A DNA stretch of 64,000 bases from Gigaspora margarita (GCA_009809945.1 WTPW01003022.1:205874-269873), one strand, 5' to 3'; positions 45,310-57,950 are shown, numbered from the stretch's first letter. Program-made: numbers and translations. Notes: generated from the sequence alone by a model not told the origin.

Positions 45310-46993
45310 ATGAACAACCATCAGGTCCCAGACTGGAAGATCAGGTTTCTAAAAGGGGGCTGCCATGCACTAAGGCGTGGTGTGCTTGAATGCACAAAGT
45401 ATTTAAATAGGCATTGTACTAGCATACAAATAGTGGACACAGAGATTGCACAAGCAATTCAAATAATTTTGGCAGAAGAAATATGCATAATAAGACACCT
45501 TTTTGAAAACTACCNCAAAATTACACANAAGNAGTTGAAGGAGATTCAAGAGGAGGAAGTAGAGGATAAAATTAGTAAGGAGAAGGTACAGCTAAGAAAG
45601 AAATGTTTACTAGAGACGGAATGTGGAACAACTGATTATGGTATAGAAGAGATAGAAAGTATGGTGTTAGAAAAACAGCAAGTATAAACAAAACTGACTC
45701 CGCAAAACAAATATATGAGGAAAGTAATGTTAAAGAATTAGAAGAGACAGAAAGTATGGAAATAGAAAGTTTAGCTAAGAATAAAATAGGTTTAACAGAA
45801 CACTTGGCATCTTCAAGCGAGAGTTCTAGCATGGTTATGAAAACAGAAGACATATGGGAAACAATAGAAAATGAGAGAAGATAGAATTCATAACAGAAAT
45901 TAGTACAAGCCAAAAAGAAGGGCCAGTAGAAAAGCAAGCCAAAACAAAAATGCAGAAGTCAGAAAATGCAGCAAAAGAAGAAATATTTGGTACTTCCGAA
46001 AGAAAATGCAAGATGTGCAAGAAACTTCTGTAAACAACATAGTATTAGTAGAAGATGTGAAAGAAAGTAAAGTTCCAAGAACATTAACAAATCCAGAAAA
46101 TAGCAGGCAGCATGTTAGGGAATTTGACACAAAGCCTAGGGTTGAAATAAAGGAGTTTTTCGGCCGGAAGAATACAAACGAGAAGTTCTTCAAGCGAAAA
46201 ATGGAAGTAACAATATGGGATCTTCCTCTAGAAGCTAGAGCAGTTCAAATTAGAAGAAACTTAAGTTTTTATAGAAAAGTTACAGTTAAAGAGTTTCTAG
46301 TAAGCAAAAGGTCGAAGGCAGCTTTCATAGAGCTTTGGCCTAAAAATGCTAGAAGAGAGGAGTTTGTAGAAAATTCGTGGGGAATTTATTATGAAAATGG
46401 AAAAATAGTTCAACTAACTCAAGGGAAATTCGACAAAGACACCTTGTGGGAAAGGAATAAATTTAAGGCAATTGTTAGAAATGTGCCCACAACAGCAGTC
46501 GAGACAGCTTTGCTTCGTTAGTTAAAAGGTGTTAAAGCCAGAGCAGTTTATATCTCATCAAATAGAAATTGGAATCAATGAGGCACAGCCAGTATTTACT
46601 TTGATAATGAAGAGGACTTTTTGAAAAGTCAGACAGAGCAGTCTTTTATTATAATACAAAGCTAGAGTGGTCACTCATAGAGGATCAAGCAAGAATGACA
46701 AAGGTAGAAAAGTTCAAAGTATGTTCTGAATGCAATTTAAAATATAAAGAGAGACATAGGGTTTAGTATAGGGAAGAAAGAGAAAGTATTAATTCTAAAG
46801 ACAAAAAAAGAGAGGATCGAATGCCCAATATGAATAAGTCGCTTGGTCAACGGAATTATTTCAATGCAGAGAGTTACTCAAATAAAGGCAATATGAGTAA
46901 CTCTCTCCTTCTGTCAAGATCAAAAGAGGTTTATAGAGAAAGCAGTATCTTAGAGGAGATACTAAGGCAACTTGATAGAATTGAGGGAAGACA
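45310..46993 (+). pseudogene. LINE-A ORF1
   Basis: First ATG 45310 (MNNHQVPDWKIRFLKGG). The reading passes through three frames: 45310-45684, then about 45681-45883 (DSAKQIYEESNVKELEE), then 46006-46521 (FDTKPRVEIKEFFGRKN, KMEVTIWDLPLEARAVQIRR), and a last part to about 46990. The middle part resembles an RNA-binding (RRM-like) module, and CSECNLKYKERH at about 46725 looks like a degraded zinc knuckle. The role would be RNA chaperone and particle formation. Undetermined bases lie at 45514-45532. Confidence 0.6.
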
Positions 46994-47044
46994 AAAAGAG
47001 GTGGGAAGCCCATAGCGCTCCTAACAGGCGCACCAGTTGTATAT

Positions 47045-48246
47045 ATGAATAGTGCAGTACCCAAAGATGGTAGTAGTATCATACAAAAGAAGGTGATGGG
47101 AGTAAAGAGCATTGGTTGTGGGTTCCATAACATTAACGGCCTTAAAACACATGGACATAAATTAGATTTTTTGACTTCATGGGCAGCAAATGAAAGGATG
47201 GATTTAATTGGAATTGTGGAAACAAACTTAAAAGAAAGGGAGGCAAAATTTTTGGCAAAAAATTTAAAGGACTTTAGTAGTTTTTGGTCGAGTGCAGCAC
47301 CAGATAAATATAAAGGTTCTGGTGTAGGTTTACTTGTTAGAGAGGTATTGAGAAACATTTGGGTAGAATAGAAAAATATAACGAGTATTTAATGTGGGCT
47401 AAGTTCTTTTTTAAGAAATGCAAGCTTCTGGTAATAACAGCATATCTACCTCCAAATGATGAAGAAAACACGAAAGTAGTTGCTGAGAAAATCAAGGAAA
47501 TAATCAATACGCACAATAAAACTTGGCATATCATTTTAATAGGAGATATCAATCATATACCAGACAAGTCTTTAGATAGATTTCCACAGACAAATATCAA
47601 CAAAAAATTCACTCTCTTCACGTGGTTAAGAAAAATGCAATTTTGTGATGCTTTTAGAAAATTAAACCCTAGTAGTAGAAAATATACCTGGAGTAACAGA
47701 CATACAAAGTCACATATTGACCAAATATGGGTCTCAGAAGCTATGATGAAAAGAGTAAATAAAGCAGATATTCAAGAAATGGAAACCGTTTCGGGTAGTG
47801 ATCATAACTTGCCTTTGGTTGTTTTGTCTCTAAAACAAGGCAATCTGTGTAGAGGAGATGTTTTGGGAACTCAGGCAACAGAGCGAATAATTTGGAAGTT
47901 AGATAGTGCAACACAGGAGGATTGGAAAAGCTATCAGGCACTTTTGTGGAACAAGCTAAAAACAAGAGTTCCTAAACACCTCATGAAAGAAGATAGAGAG
48001 AATTTAGACCAATTCTTACAAGGTCAAGAAGTAAACATAGATCAAGTTTGGGAGATAATTGAGTCTTTAATTTGGAAGGCAGCAGAGGAGTCACTACCAA
48101 AGCGGAAGGTGGAAACTAGAAAAGAAAGGAAGATCGAGCTCAAGGAAGCAACTTTTCAGAAAACAGCAAAAGATTTGGGGTATTTAATTAGTAGGATTAG
48201 GAAAAGTAGAAACAATGGTATGAGTCCGTACGCAGTTCGAGGCTGA
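47045..48246 (+). pseudogene. LINE-A endonuclease domain
   Basis: APE-type endonuclease motifs in order: GFHNINGLKTHGHKLDFL, IGIVETNLKE, GSGVGLLVRE, then after a +1 frame change ITAYLPPND, ILIGDINHI (GDxN), KYTWSNRHTKSHIDQIWVSE and VSGSDHNLPLV (SDH). All catalytic residues are present. The domain nicks target DNA for target-primed reverse transcription. The frame shifts between 47340 and 47371 and stops at TGA 48244-48246. Confidence 0.8.
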
Positions 48247-48303
48247 AATTGCAAAATTAGAAGTATTAATGCTAGTGCGGGTACAAGCATCGATGATATC
48301 AAC

Positions 48304-49748
48304 ATGACTGATTTGGAAAATTGGTTGGATAAAGCAATTCTCTGGTGGAAAGCAATTGAAAGTAAAATTGTTAGTGAGAATCAATTGCAAAAAGAGAAAG
48401 AGATAAAGGCATTTGTAAAGAGGAGGTGTGAGATGATAGTAGATGAGCATAAGAGGATGTTAACAAGCATTTTGGAAAAACCTTGTAACAAAGTAACATT
48501 AGATAGAATATTAGTAGGGGAGGAGGACTGCTATAAATTAGTTGTTGAACCAGAGGAAGTTTTGGTAAAAACGGAGGAGCATTTTAAAAAGCAATTTAGG
48601 AGGAGAAATCCTCACTGGGACCAATTAAGCGAGGATTGGAAGAGGGTGTATCAGCCTTTAAATAGGGTTAAAGAGGAATAGTACAACCCAGTGTTATCTC
48701 TGATAGATGTAGAAGAATGGATGATAATGCTCAACGAGGTGAAACTGAAATCAGCTCCAGGAATTTCTAATGTAACGTATGAGTTAATCAAGCAGGCAAA
48801 CCATAAAGTTCAGATTATTTTTAAGAACTTTGCAAATCTTTGTTTGGTAAGGGGCTGCATTCCAAACAAGTGAAAAGTAGCACAAATATATATGATACCC
48901 AAGGGTAAAGACTGGGGGTTTGATCTTGGAAGGGTTAGACCAATCGCATTATTAGAAGCATTTCGCAAATGCATTACTAGAGTTATAACCAAAAGATTAA
49001 TAAAGTTTGTATTGAGAAAAATATTCTTCAAGGTCCAAATTTCACTGGTTTGCCAGAAGACTCAACAGAGGAGCCTATTCATATATTAAATGCGCTATTA
49101 GAAGAGGCCCAAGAGAAGAGCAAAGAATTATGGCTCCTTTTTCAGGATATGAAGAAGGCTTTCGATTCCGTTAGCCTCTTAATGTTAGAAAAAGCACTTC
49201 AAAGGATCAAGATTCCACAAATTTTAATTAAGTTTATTATTAATTTGTATGAGAGTAGACATATGAGGGTAATCATGAGCTATGGTCTTACAAAAGAATT
49301 TACAGCAGAGGATAGAATCGATCAGGGGGAGGTGATTTCCTCCCTGGTATGGCGTATTTTTTATGATCCTTTGCTAAAAAGAGTGCAAAAAGATAAAGAT
49401 CTAGGTTATATAGCAAAAGTAAGTAACCTCGATACAAATGGAATCGTAGAAAGTTCTTCAAGTGTATGTCAGGCAGTCTTGGCATATGCGGATGATACCA
49501 CATGGATTGCTACCTCAAAGAAACAGATGGAGAGAACAATTGAAATTGCTGAACAGTTTTTTTATTTTAACGATATTGAAATAAATGGTAGCAAATCGAA
49601 GCTTGTGGTCTTGAACTCAGGGCTTGTAGGTCAAGACAAAAATATTACATTCTGTAAGGCCAAACTGGTAGCAGAAAAAAAACTTTGTGATGTAAAGTTT
49701 TCGGGCGTCTACTTATCTACATCCAAAGAGATAGTGAATATTAAATGA
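48304..49748 (+). pseudogene. LINE-A reverse transcriptase domain
   Basis: Linker (LENWLDKAILWWKAIESKIV), then KSAPGISNVTYELIK, IYMIPKGKDW, RPIALLEAFRKCITRVI, then after a frame change GPNFTGLPEDSTEEPIHILN, LWLLFQDMKKAFDSV (first catalytic Asp region), RIDQGEVISSLVWRIFYDPL, and AYADDTTWIA with the YADD catalytic pair at about 49483-49494. TAG 48679-48681, TGA at about 48871-48873 and a frame change near 49030 interrupt it. Confidence 0.85.
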
Positions 49749-50388
49749 ATAGCTAGAAGTATAGTTGGCACATTCGTACATGTGTTGGAAAAAAATGGGT
49801 TACAGCTAGCCAACTTAGTTATATAAATAATCAGGTCCTTCTGCCAAAGTTAGAGTATATTTTACAAACTGCAACACTCTCAGAGAAGGAGTTAGAATTT
49901 ATACACCAGCCATTAATTCGTTTATACAAAAGAAGGCTAGGGCTTGCTCAAACTGCTCCAAATGATCTTTTTTTTCACAGGGGTGTTCTAGATTTCAAAT
50001 CCTTAGCAAGTACACTTATAACCAAGCAAGCAACAAGCGTACTTAAAAGATTGAACAGTTGCAAGACAGTAGGTATTCTTGCAGAATTGAGAATAAAGCA
50101 GGGTGCTATTAAAGCTGGTATCTTGAAGGACATGCGGAGCACTCAGTTTAATAGCGAGTTTGTTAGGCTTTGGAGGGTAAACTTGACGTGTAATATTATG
50201 GAGAAATGCAAAACAATGAATTTGAAGTTTGAAGTAAGGAGTTATCAGGAGGAAAGAGTAAAAGAAAATTGGTTACTTATGGATCTGCTTGAAGAAAAGT
50301 TGGTTAAGCAATCAGTGAAAGCAAGAATTAATCTGGAAATTGTTGGCCTAAAACAAATCTTGGACCCAACCAGAAGTGAATTAATGAC

Positions 50389-51654
50389 ATGGAAACAGAT
50401 CAAGGTTCAAGAGGAATGAGTGTAAAGGGGAAAGTTCCACATTGGTTTTCTGGACTTGAGGAAGTAGTTTTAAGAAGTTCAGACTCTAGGAAACTTAAGA
50501 AAGAATATATGCTAGATGTGGAAAACCATGTAGCCTCACTACCGCAACTGGAGAAACTGCAATATGACAAGAGGTTCAAAGACTGGGCGGTTGTTAAAAA
50601 GAAGAATTTGGACCAGCTTCTTTTAGGCCGAGTAAACAAAAAGTTGAAGTGCAAGACGGTAGTAGATCACTGGTTAGAGGTACAGGCAGAAAAAGGATCA
50701 GTTAGGATTGAAAGATGTAGAAGATGTCAGCTAAATATTAAGGGAAAGGAAAATGACTGCCAGTTTGTAGTAAACCAAAGTGAACATATAAAATCAATAA
50801 GTAGAGTTTTTAGAAAAGAGAACAATTGGCACTTGACATTTCCTATAAGTTACTACAAAGGTTTCTTCTCAGTTAGCACAGCAAGAGATCGCAGTACTAC
50901 AGAAGAAGCTATGGAGATGGTTGAGATTAGGCCGTTTGAAGTGGAGTCGATTGAGAAGCAAGGTTTAGGTAGTAGAATTAGTAAGTTACTAAAGGATTTG
51001 GTAGTTAAGAATATTGAGGAGGGTAGAGCAGATTATTTGTTTTATACAGACAGTTCATGGTATAAAGAGGAAGCAGGTTTGGAAGATAGGATGGGTGCTG
51101 CCTGGGTACAGCTCGATAGGGAGGAAAAGTTAGTAGTTTCATTTGGAAAAGTTAGAGTAGTTGACTGGCCGTCGTCGACGAGACCAGAGTTAGTTGCAAT
51201 TTTGTGTTCATTGTTAGTAGCCAGGTCATGCGCACGAGTTACAATTAAAACAGACAGTTCAGCTGCAATTAGTAGCATCAAGAAAGTCTTGAAATCTCAG
51301 AGCTACAAAAAGCTGCTTAAGCTAAAGAACAGATCAATTTTGGACAAGATTGTAGAAGTAATTCAAGCCAAAGAAATTGTTCTGGATTTAATCAAAGTTA
51401 AAGCTCATAGTGGTTTACTTTGGAACGAAAGGGCCGATGAACTTGCGAAAGAGGCAGCTTACCTTGAAGATGAGTGGAAATGGACACCCAGTTCTAACAC
51501 ACGATGGAATGTCTCATTAATTTGGAAAGAAAGGTTGTCGAAGACTGTCCATGGAAGTTTATTATGCAACTCAAGAGAAAATTTCATGAAGGAAAATACC
51601 TTGTTTCAAAGAGAAGTCCTACTCAAATTTGGGGTATTAATGAAGATGTGCTGA
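50389..51654 (+). pseudogene. LINE-A RNase H domain and C-terminal part
   Basis: The frame 50389-51654 is long and open. RNase H residues are visible: Asp in YTDSSWYKEE, Glu in STRPELVAI, Asp in IKTDSSAAI, and His/Asp in VKAHSGLLWNERADELAKEA. Downstream, in other frames, NCIMCTKEVKENISHLV followed by Cys (about 51815-51872) forms a C-x2-C-x8-H-x4-C motif typical of the end of RNase H-bearing LINEs. The stretch 49749-50388, in another frame, is the thumb/connector. Confidence 0.82.
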
Positions 51655-52672
51655 ATTGGTCATTTAGATAGGGAAGACTTAAAGAATTAGGAGGAGTAAG
51701 ATGTAGATCAATAGAGAACAGTTTCATGCTCATCTCACGTATTAAAGGTATTTTTCAACTTCTCCCAACACTAGAGGAGTTGCACTTATATAAACTTTGG
51801 TTATACGCGTCTTCAAACTGTATTATGTGTACAAAAGAGGTCAAGGAAAACATTAGTCATTTAGTGTGATGTAGTTTGTTAGAGGAGCTTTGGCAAAAAA
51901 CAGAAGTACAAGCACTTAAAACAGCATGGATGGTTTTGATAGATGAATCAAGATTTATATTAGACATTAGGAGTTGGAAGAAAGTTTTGTTGGATGACAA
52001 CAAGGAAAAAAGATACATAGAAAGGGAGCTGTATATCAGTAGTATCGCAGAAAAGGAAAAGTGGTCTCAGCTTTACCGTATGGGGCTTAGCAAAAAAGAA
52101 GCGAACCTGTGTATTTATGGAGTCTTGTATGTCTTCCAGGAAAGCTTTTATCATATTATTTGGAAAGAAAGATGTGATTGGATTATTTGATGGGAGAAGT
52201 TAGTCAGTATAAACAGGAAGATGAAGAGAAAGCATCGAGAAGATTTCAACATGCCGGCCTATTCTTCGGTTTTAAGGCCTCCTTCATTAAGTATAACAGA
52301 AAATAAAGATAGGAAAAGAAGGAAGCAAGAACAAGTAGTAGAAGCTACTATTCTAGTAGAAAATTCATTACTTCAACAAATTACAGGCACGGAAGAAGTC
52401 AGTTGGTGGGTGCGAAAGTAATTAGATTGGTCAGACAATACAAAGGTAGCTGAGAACCTGGATATGTTCTCAAAGAAATATATGAGTAATGTCATGTATG
52501 GCTTGGAGACTAACAAACATCAGTGCAACAACCATACCTAGGCACTAGAGGAGTCGACGGGTAATAGCCTATATTAAAATTAGATATAGTTTTTTGTATT
52601 TATTTGTACATAAAATTTCTAATAAATAGCGCAAGGTTGTAAAGTAAAAAAAAAAAATTATTATTATATATT

Positions 52673-54940
52673 TCTTTCTTTCGCCTGTATACATATCTAT
52701 AAATAACTTAAAGTAGTTAGTATATAAATATACACTGCCCAAAAAAGCATGACCGAAATCCTATATGCATGGATGGTTACACACGATTTTTTATATTAAA
52801 ATCATATAGAGGGAATATACGTCATAAGGTAACACATGAAGGACATGCGGGTTTTCTATAAAACTTCACCAGTTTATTCTTCTGTTGATATATGAATATA
52901 GTATAGAGACTGATCTGAGTAATCCGCATTCTGCTTAACTTTTACTAGACACACATTTTTACTAGTAAATTGTTATAAATTAACGTAATACACAAAAAAC
53001 TTGGAATTCTGTTACTTTTTCGGCACTTTTGGCTTATAAAATTTCAACAGCAAGTTCACGAAGGTACCACAATGAACTTAATATAATTTCACGAACTAAT
53101 TCAGATAAGAAAACCGGGTTAGTTGTTATTTATTGGTTTTCATTTATATCGATATTACCAAAAATTATTTGGCTAATTTTTGCCTCTAATTTAGTCCAAT
53201 TTCTACAAAACTTTACTGGGATGTTCTATGGCCATAACGTAGTTGTTTTGTCAAAACACATCTAACGCATCTTACAATTTATATGACTTTCATATGGCAC
53301 GAGTATGAATGTATAAATGTATATACAAGTGTATTACGGGTGAATATACAGTTATATAACTGCTAAACAGCTAATATGATGTTTTATTTTTTTTTATTTA
53401 TCTATACTTATAAAACTCTTGTTTATAAAATTTAGGCTGTTCGAATAGTTGTAAGAAATGCATACAAACAGAGGCATTGGTTTTGTTAGGTGGATACGGA
53501 TGTATGAAAATATGTATTGTATAACGTAAAAACAATGAGTGCAGGTTATATTTACTGTAACAATAGAATCTATAGAATAGATAATATTTGTATTAATATT
53601 TGAAAAATTGCATTCATGTTGAAAAAAGAGTAAAATACAGTATCAATATTAAAGATTATAACATTGAGATATTAATGTATTTAATGTTTTTACTAATCAA
53701 TAATTCTAGAACATCATGTTACATATCATAATTTTTAACCATAACGATAAGAGCTATTAAATAAGTCCTTTGATGAGTTTACGTAACATAAGTTAGATTG
53801 AACACCGAAGATTTTTTATATTTCGAAAGTCGAACTAACTAATTTATCGATATTTAATCAGCCAATCATATTTGATGAAGATCATCTGACATGATAGCCA
53901 ATTAAAAATAAGTTCAGTCATGCTGCCCAAAAATAGTAGTTTATCATTTTCTTATCTGTAAGTAAACGTGCATTTTCTTATGAAAAGCATTTCGTGAATT
54001 TCTGACTTTTTAGTGCGAAATCGCATTTCAGCCAGATCCTGCATTTCTGGCAGATCATGCATTTCTGCACTTTCTGACATTTCAGGCAGAAATGCAATAG
54101 CAGAAACCTGTATCAGAATAAAGATGTAAAAAGTATTTAAGCGATAGTTCTGTCACCTTTAATAAAGATAACTCAGTTGAGTTTGATACTTCGAAACCAT
54201 AATAGTAGAAGTAGTAACTCCCATAGTTAGTAACTTGTCTCCTAAAACTCGTCCCAATATACTTTTCATTATTGTCATAAAACCTTGTTGCCAGTTTTGT
54301 AGAGTTAACCTTTGAAATTAGAATAGGAGTGTTAACATAGTATAGTTTCTGTTTATTTATCCTGATAGTATTATCCGTAAAAGAAAGTGAAAGAACTTAA
54401 GTTGTAGTACTTACTCCTATTTATACTAAAAACCTTAGCTAGTCACCTGCTCTATTGTTACTACAAATAAGGCAAAGCTTAGCTACCTTATTTATCGAAC
54501 AATCAGTAACCCATGGTCACTTACTATTGATCAATCTTGGAACTCCATGATCTATAATATTCAATTTCTGACCGCCTTTAGCCACCGTCGGAATTCAATT
54601 TAAGCTTAGATCATTGAAATTACTGTAAAGCCATAAGAGAACCCACAACTCAGATTAAACCTTTGAATCTCATAACCTACACAAGAGAAAGACTTGAGCG
54701 AATTAGTATAGAGCAAATAAAATACAAGAAGCACAATAAGTAGCTAGAGACTTAACTTAACCCAATTCCAAGACCTCTGAATCCTGAAACCCAGACCAAA
54801 TCAACTTCACCTCTTTCTGCCTTCCAACTCAAGGTTTAGAGTCTTAAGTGCTTGATTGAGTTAGTTTAGTAGTGTTAATAGTATAAAGTGGTTATAGTTA
54901 AAAGAAGAGTATAATTTTCCCCTTCTTACTGGGCTAAACC
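52673..54940. other. Non-coding interior between LINE-A and the TAGGG element's right end
   Basis: No gene recognised. At 54018-54095 GCATTTCTGNCAGA-type words recur. 54150-54840 is less AT-rich than its surroundings and may be another unidentified element. Confidence 0.35.
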
Positions 54941-55985
54941 TGGAAATTAGCAAGCTGGGCTGGGCTCAGGCCTAGTTTCAGGCTCATATTTTTATAAGTG
55001 AGCTGGGCTCAGGTCAGGCCTAAAAAATATCAGGCTGGTCCCAGGCCTCTGTAATATACCCAATTAGGCCCAGTTAGGCCTAGTAAACTCTAGAGGTAGA
55101 TTACATATATATACTATAGGTATTTTCAAATATGCTTTTGCTTTTTTTTGTTTTTAAACAAAAGCCAAACTCAGGTTTTGTTGAAAAATAAAGCAAAAGT
55201 ATATTTGAAAATACCTTATATTTGTAGTTATAATGTAGAGGTAAGAAATTTAATTCTTGTGCACTAACTAATATGGTGCAAGAATAAAAACCTCAATTTT
55301 ATCTTATTTGTTACAGAAGTAGATATTGATTTAAATTGTATTAATTGATTATCTTTTTATTAAGGAATAAGATTTTAATTTTTGTTCTGATATAATTGTG
55401 ATTTTTAGACTTGCACCATATATACGTATGTACATAAACTTCAATAGGCAAGAAAATATACCCTTAGTAAGAAATCAAAAAGCCAGACAAGTAAGTCTGG
55501 TGAACGAATATAGATTAGAAGTACATTCATAAAAAAAAGCAAAAAAAAATTTACCAATAATGGCAGAAAGCCGAATAATTTGCTTTTTGAAATACATTCA
55601 CAAATATTGTACTTCTTTAAATAAAAATTTTCAACTGTGTAGCATTTCGAATATATTATTATCCATGCTATCAGTATTCAACACTATGCTATTAGCTCTT
55701 AAAAAAGGTTTTAATACGATTTCTAATGGCATCTTCTGCTGTAGGAGTCAAAAATCTATATGAAGTATGGGCTGGACTGGGCTTGGACTGAATTTAAAAT
55801 AAAGCCCAGTCTAGTTTGCTTAGCAGGCTTTTGTCAGGCTTGAGCCTGATTTATAATAAGGCCTGATCTAGTTTGTTTAACAGGCTTTTTGTCAGGCTTG
55901 GGCTTGAATCGGGGCTAAAAAAATTTTTCAGGCTCTTTTTTGGGTCTTAGAAAGCCCAACCCGACCCAGCCTATTTCACACCCTA
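54941..55985. repeat. GGCCTGA-rich subterminal repeats
   Basis: CAGGCCTAG, CAGGCTC, CTGGGCTCAGG and GGCCCAGTTAGGCC words cluster at 54950-55090 and again, with GGCTTTTTGTCAGGCTTGGG, at 55770-55985. An inverted pair of GTATTTTCAAATATGCTTTT and its reverse lies at 55118-55212. A frame at 55560-55763 is not recognisable. Confidence 0.5.
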
Positions 55986-56531
55986 GTCTGGTTCAAAGTC
56001 CGAAATTAGTAAAATTTAGAGTCCGAATCTGGTTCAATTCCAGACTGAACCCAGACTGGACTGAACCCAAACTGGACCTAGAAGCACTATAGCTACTAAT
56101 AGCCAATGTGAGAAACTTCTATTACAACCTACTAAAATGATTAATAGCATATTAAACAGATACAAACAGCTAGTACACTTTAACAATATTCAACATTATA
56201 TACAACAATATTATAAACAATGGATACAACATCAAGATAATGATAGCACTTTATTTAACCAATACTGGACATCAACATATGAACCAAAATCTTCTATTAA
56301 TCACAATAGTATAACCCAATGTTGCAAGAAATTACTAACAATGAAGCTATTAATACTATTAGCCAACTACCAAATAATAAAGCTTGTAGACCAACTACAA
56401 GAAATAAGTTATAAAATATTTAAGCAAAATGGTTCCAATATGCTTTCAGCTATAACTGCACTATTTAAACAGATGCCTAACTCTATAGCAAATACTGAAC
56501 AGTGAAAAATAGTAGAATATACAATATACCC

Positions 56532-56828
56532 AGGACCCCAAACATCTCTCATATAGGTCATAACTGGATTTTGGCCAATTTTGGCCTAATTCACTAAAAA
56601 TAACAAAATATATTTACTTTAATAACTTCTAATCCAGTAATCAGGATTGAATAAACTTTTTTTGTTAGATGCACCTACTGAAAGCTTCATTTTAAAAAAA
56701 AAAGTACATCCAAATTGGACCACTGGATGCCAAGAAAATTGCCAAAAACTGTTTTTTGCTTCTCAAATTTTAGGTGTTTTCGCTGAAAAATTTCAAGTAT
56801 GACCTTTATACTTGATGTTTGGGGTCCT
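56532..56828. mobile_element. MITE in LINE-B, 297 bp, perfect 8-bp target duplication
   Basis: Starts AGGACCCCAAACATC and ends GATGTTTGGGGTCCT, with a further paired block AGGTCATA/TATGACCT; flanked by ATATACCC (56524-56531, 56829-56836). Deleting it with one duplication rejoins the LINE-B reverse transcriptase sequence. An 8-bp duplication fits hAT or P; the end sequence is not the TAG/CAG type seen in the others. Confidence 0.82.
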
Positions 56829-56970
56829 ATATACCCTATATCCAAAATACAAAACCTTGATAATAACTTGCACAATACCTGACCAATCAGTCTATTGAAC
56901 ATACTAAAAAACTTTACACAAAAATATTAACAAATTGTTATCTCAAAATTTTTTAAAATATTAAATTCTA

Positions 56971-57950
56971 AAGGGTGTGGCGACTTAGGGAAGTTGTTAA
57001 GTTGTCACCCCCCAAGCGGCAGGTCTAGGGTTCAAATCCCACTGGTGATGCTTTGAAAAATAGACCTGTGTTCCAGTAACTGCTTCTCATCGATCGGTTG
57101 GGTACATTACCTGTAGGTCTTGGTACACCATCTCGAATGGGAGCCTTTGGGCGCACAAATCCAAGGTACCAGAGAAATGGAAACCCATTTGGCAAGCCCC
57201 GAGTAAGGAGGTAGCAAAGATCTTCAACAGTGCTACCAAAACCAGAATATCGAAAACTGGAGCTGGAGAATCGGACGATAAGACTCTCGAGGAGAGGGTT
57301 CACCAACCTGGCCGCCGGAGTCGCACTGGAGGAAAAGGACCTATGTTTCGGAATTAGGTACCAAGGGAAGAAGGCCATATCGACCCTTCCAGGCTAACTG
57401 GTTTGGAAGTTTGTGGATCCGGTATAAGGACCGGTTGGATGGTGAGGTGGGTGCTGGGGTTGGAGTGAACCTTACAAGGGCAGAAGTAGGTAATGGTAGC
57501 GGTTTAGGTAACCCCTGGACTGCAAGTGTATAGGTAAAGCTGTAGCGTAAGTTACCGAAGTGTAGGTAATACCTGGGTGGGACAGGGACTGCTCTACCAA
57601 GTTTTCCGTCGAGGATAAATTAGTCCTAAGGGTGGTAATTAGCATCCGGTACGAACTCCAGGTTTAGAAACTGGTGGCTTTACCGGTGATACAAGATGGG
57701 TTGGCAGGCAGATCAGAGACCAGAGGGTTTAAATAGGCAATGCTAGTATGCAGGTTGCAGGTATGGCAGCTAGTGTAGGACCCTCGGGTGGCTACTTAAA
57801 TAGGCAACCAAAAGTTGCAGGTGTGGCTAGTTGTACTCTCATCAATGTAACAAATGCCAGTATTCCCTTAAGTGGATACCAACGGCCCTAGTATCTTGAA
57901 TAAAAATTCCCAGTTCCCGAAGACGGACACTTTAAAAAAAATATATATAT
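56971..57950 (+). mobile_element. SINE-like retroposon, 980 bp, 13-bp target duplication
   Basis: Flanked by ATATTAAATTCTA (56958-56970, 57951-57963). The 5' end resembles a tRNA: box-A-like TGGCGACTTAGGG (56978-56990) and box-B-like AGGGTTCAAATCCCA (57027-57041). The 3' end is TTTAAAAAAAATATATAT. The body is clearly more GC-rich than its AT-rich host and has two related blocks with TTAAATAGGCAA and GTTGCAGGT near 57720-57830. A minus-strand frame at 57025-57378 has no known motif. The length is well above most SINEs, so it may be a composite. Confidence 0.75.

Larger units (their letters stand above)
44916..52656 (+). mobile_element. LINE-A, complete non-LTR retrotransposon, 7.7 kb
   Basis: ATTATTATTATATATT is duplicated exactly at 44900-44915 and 52657-52672. 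The 3' end is AAAGTAAAAAAAAAAA, a poly(A) tail, directly before the right duplication. The order is 5' UTR (44916-45309), ORF1 (45310 to about 46990), then ORF2 with endonuclease, reverse transcriptase, RNase H and a C-terminal Cys-His motif, then a 3' UTR of about 230 bp after 52430. Frames are broken many times despite the clean borders. RNase H after the reverse transcriptase points to the I/Tad1-like groups; the clade is not settled by eye. Confidence 0.85.
44802..55985. mobile_element. TAGGG-ended hAT-like element carrying LINE-A
   Basis: Left end TAGGGTGCAGAGTGGGCCGG; right end, reversed, TAGGGTGTGAAATAGGCTGG. Flanking 8-mers GTCTGATC and GTCTGGTT match at 6 of 8. Subterminal sequence on the right (55770-55985) and at 54950-55090 is full of GGCCTGA/TCAGGCC/GGGCTGGGC words. 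After removing LINE-A about 3.4 kb remains. No transposase was recognised, so the assignment rests on the ends. Confidence 0.5.
43145..56088. mobile_element. Palindromic element inserted in LINE-B (itself split)
   Basis: Flanked by a perfect 9-bp repeat ATAGCTACT (43136-43144, 56089-56097). Its own sequence is 43145-44801 plus 55986-56088; the rest is later insertions. The ends are rich in ACTGGAC, GTCTGG and GGTTCA words in opposite orientations. The block CTGGTTCAAAGTTTGTGAAC before the palindromes is mirrored by GTTCACGAACTTCAAACTGG after them. Long inverted ends with a 9-bp duplication would suit a Mutator-like or fold-back element. No transposase seen. Confidence 0.55.

Noticed and set aside
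53029..53265. Possible transposase fragment in the TAGGG-ended element
   Set aside because: No ATG and no hAT transposase signature (no RW or C-terminal dimerisation motif) could be seen.
57025..57378. 117-codon minus-strand frame in the GC-rich SINE-like element
   Set aside because: No recognisable domain; longer chance frames are expected where GC content is higher.
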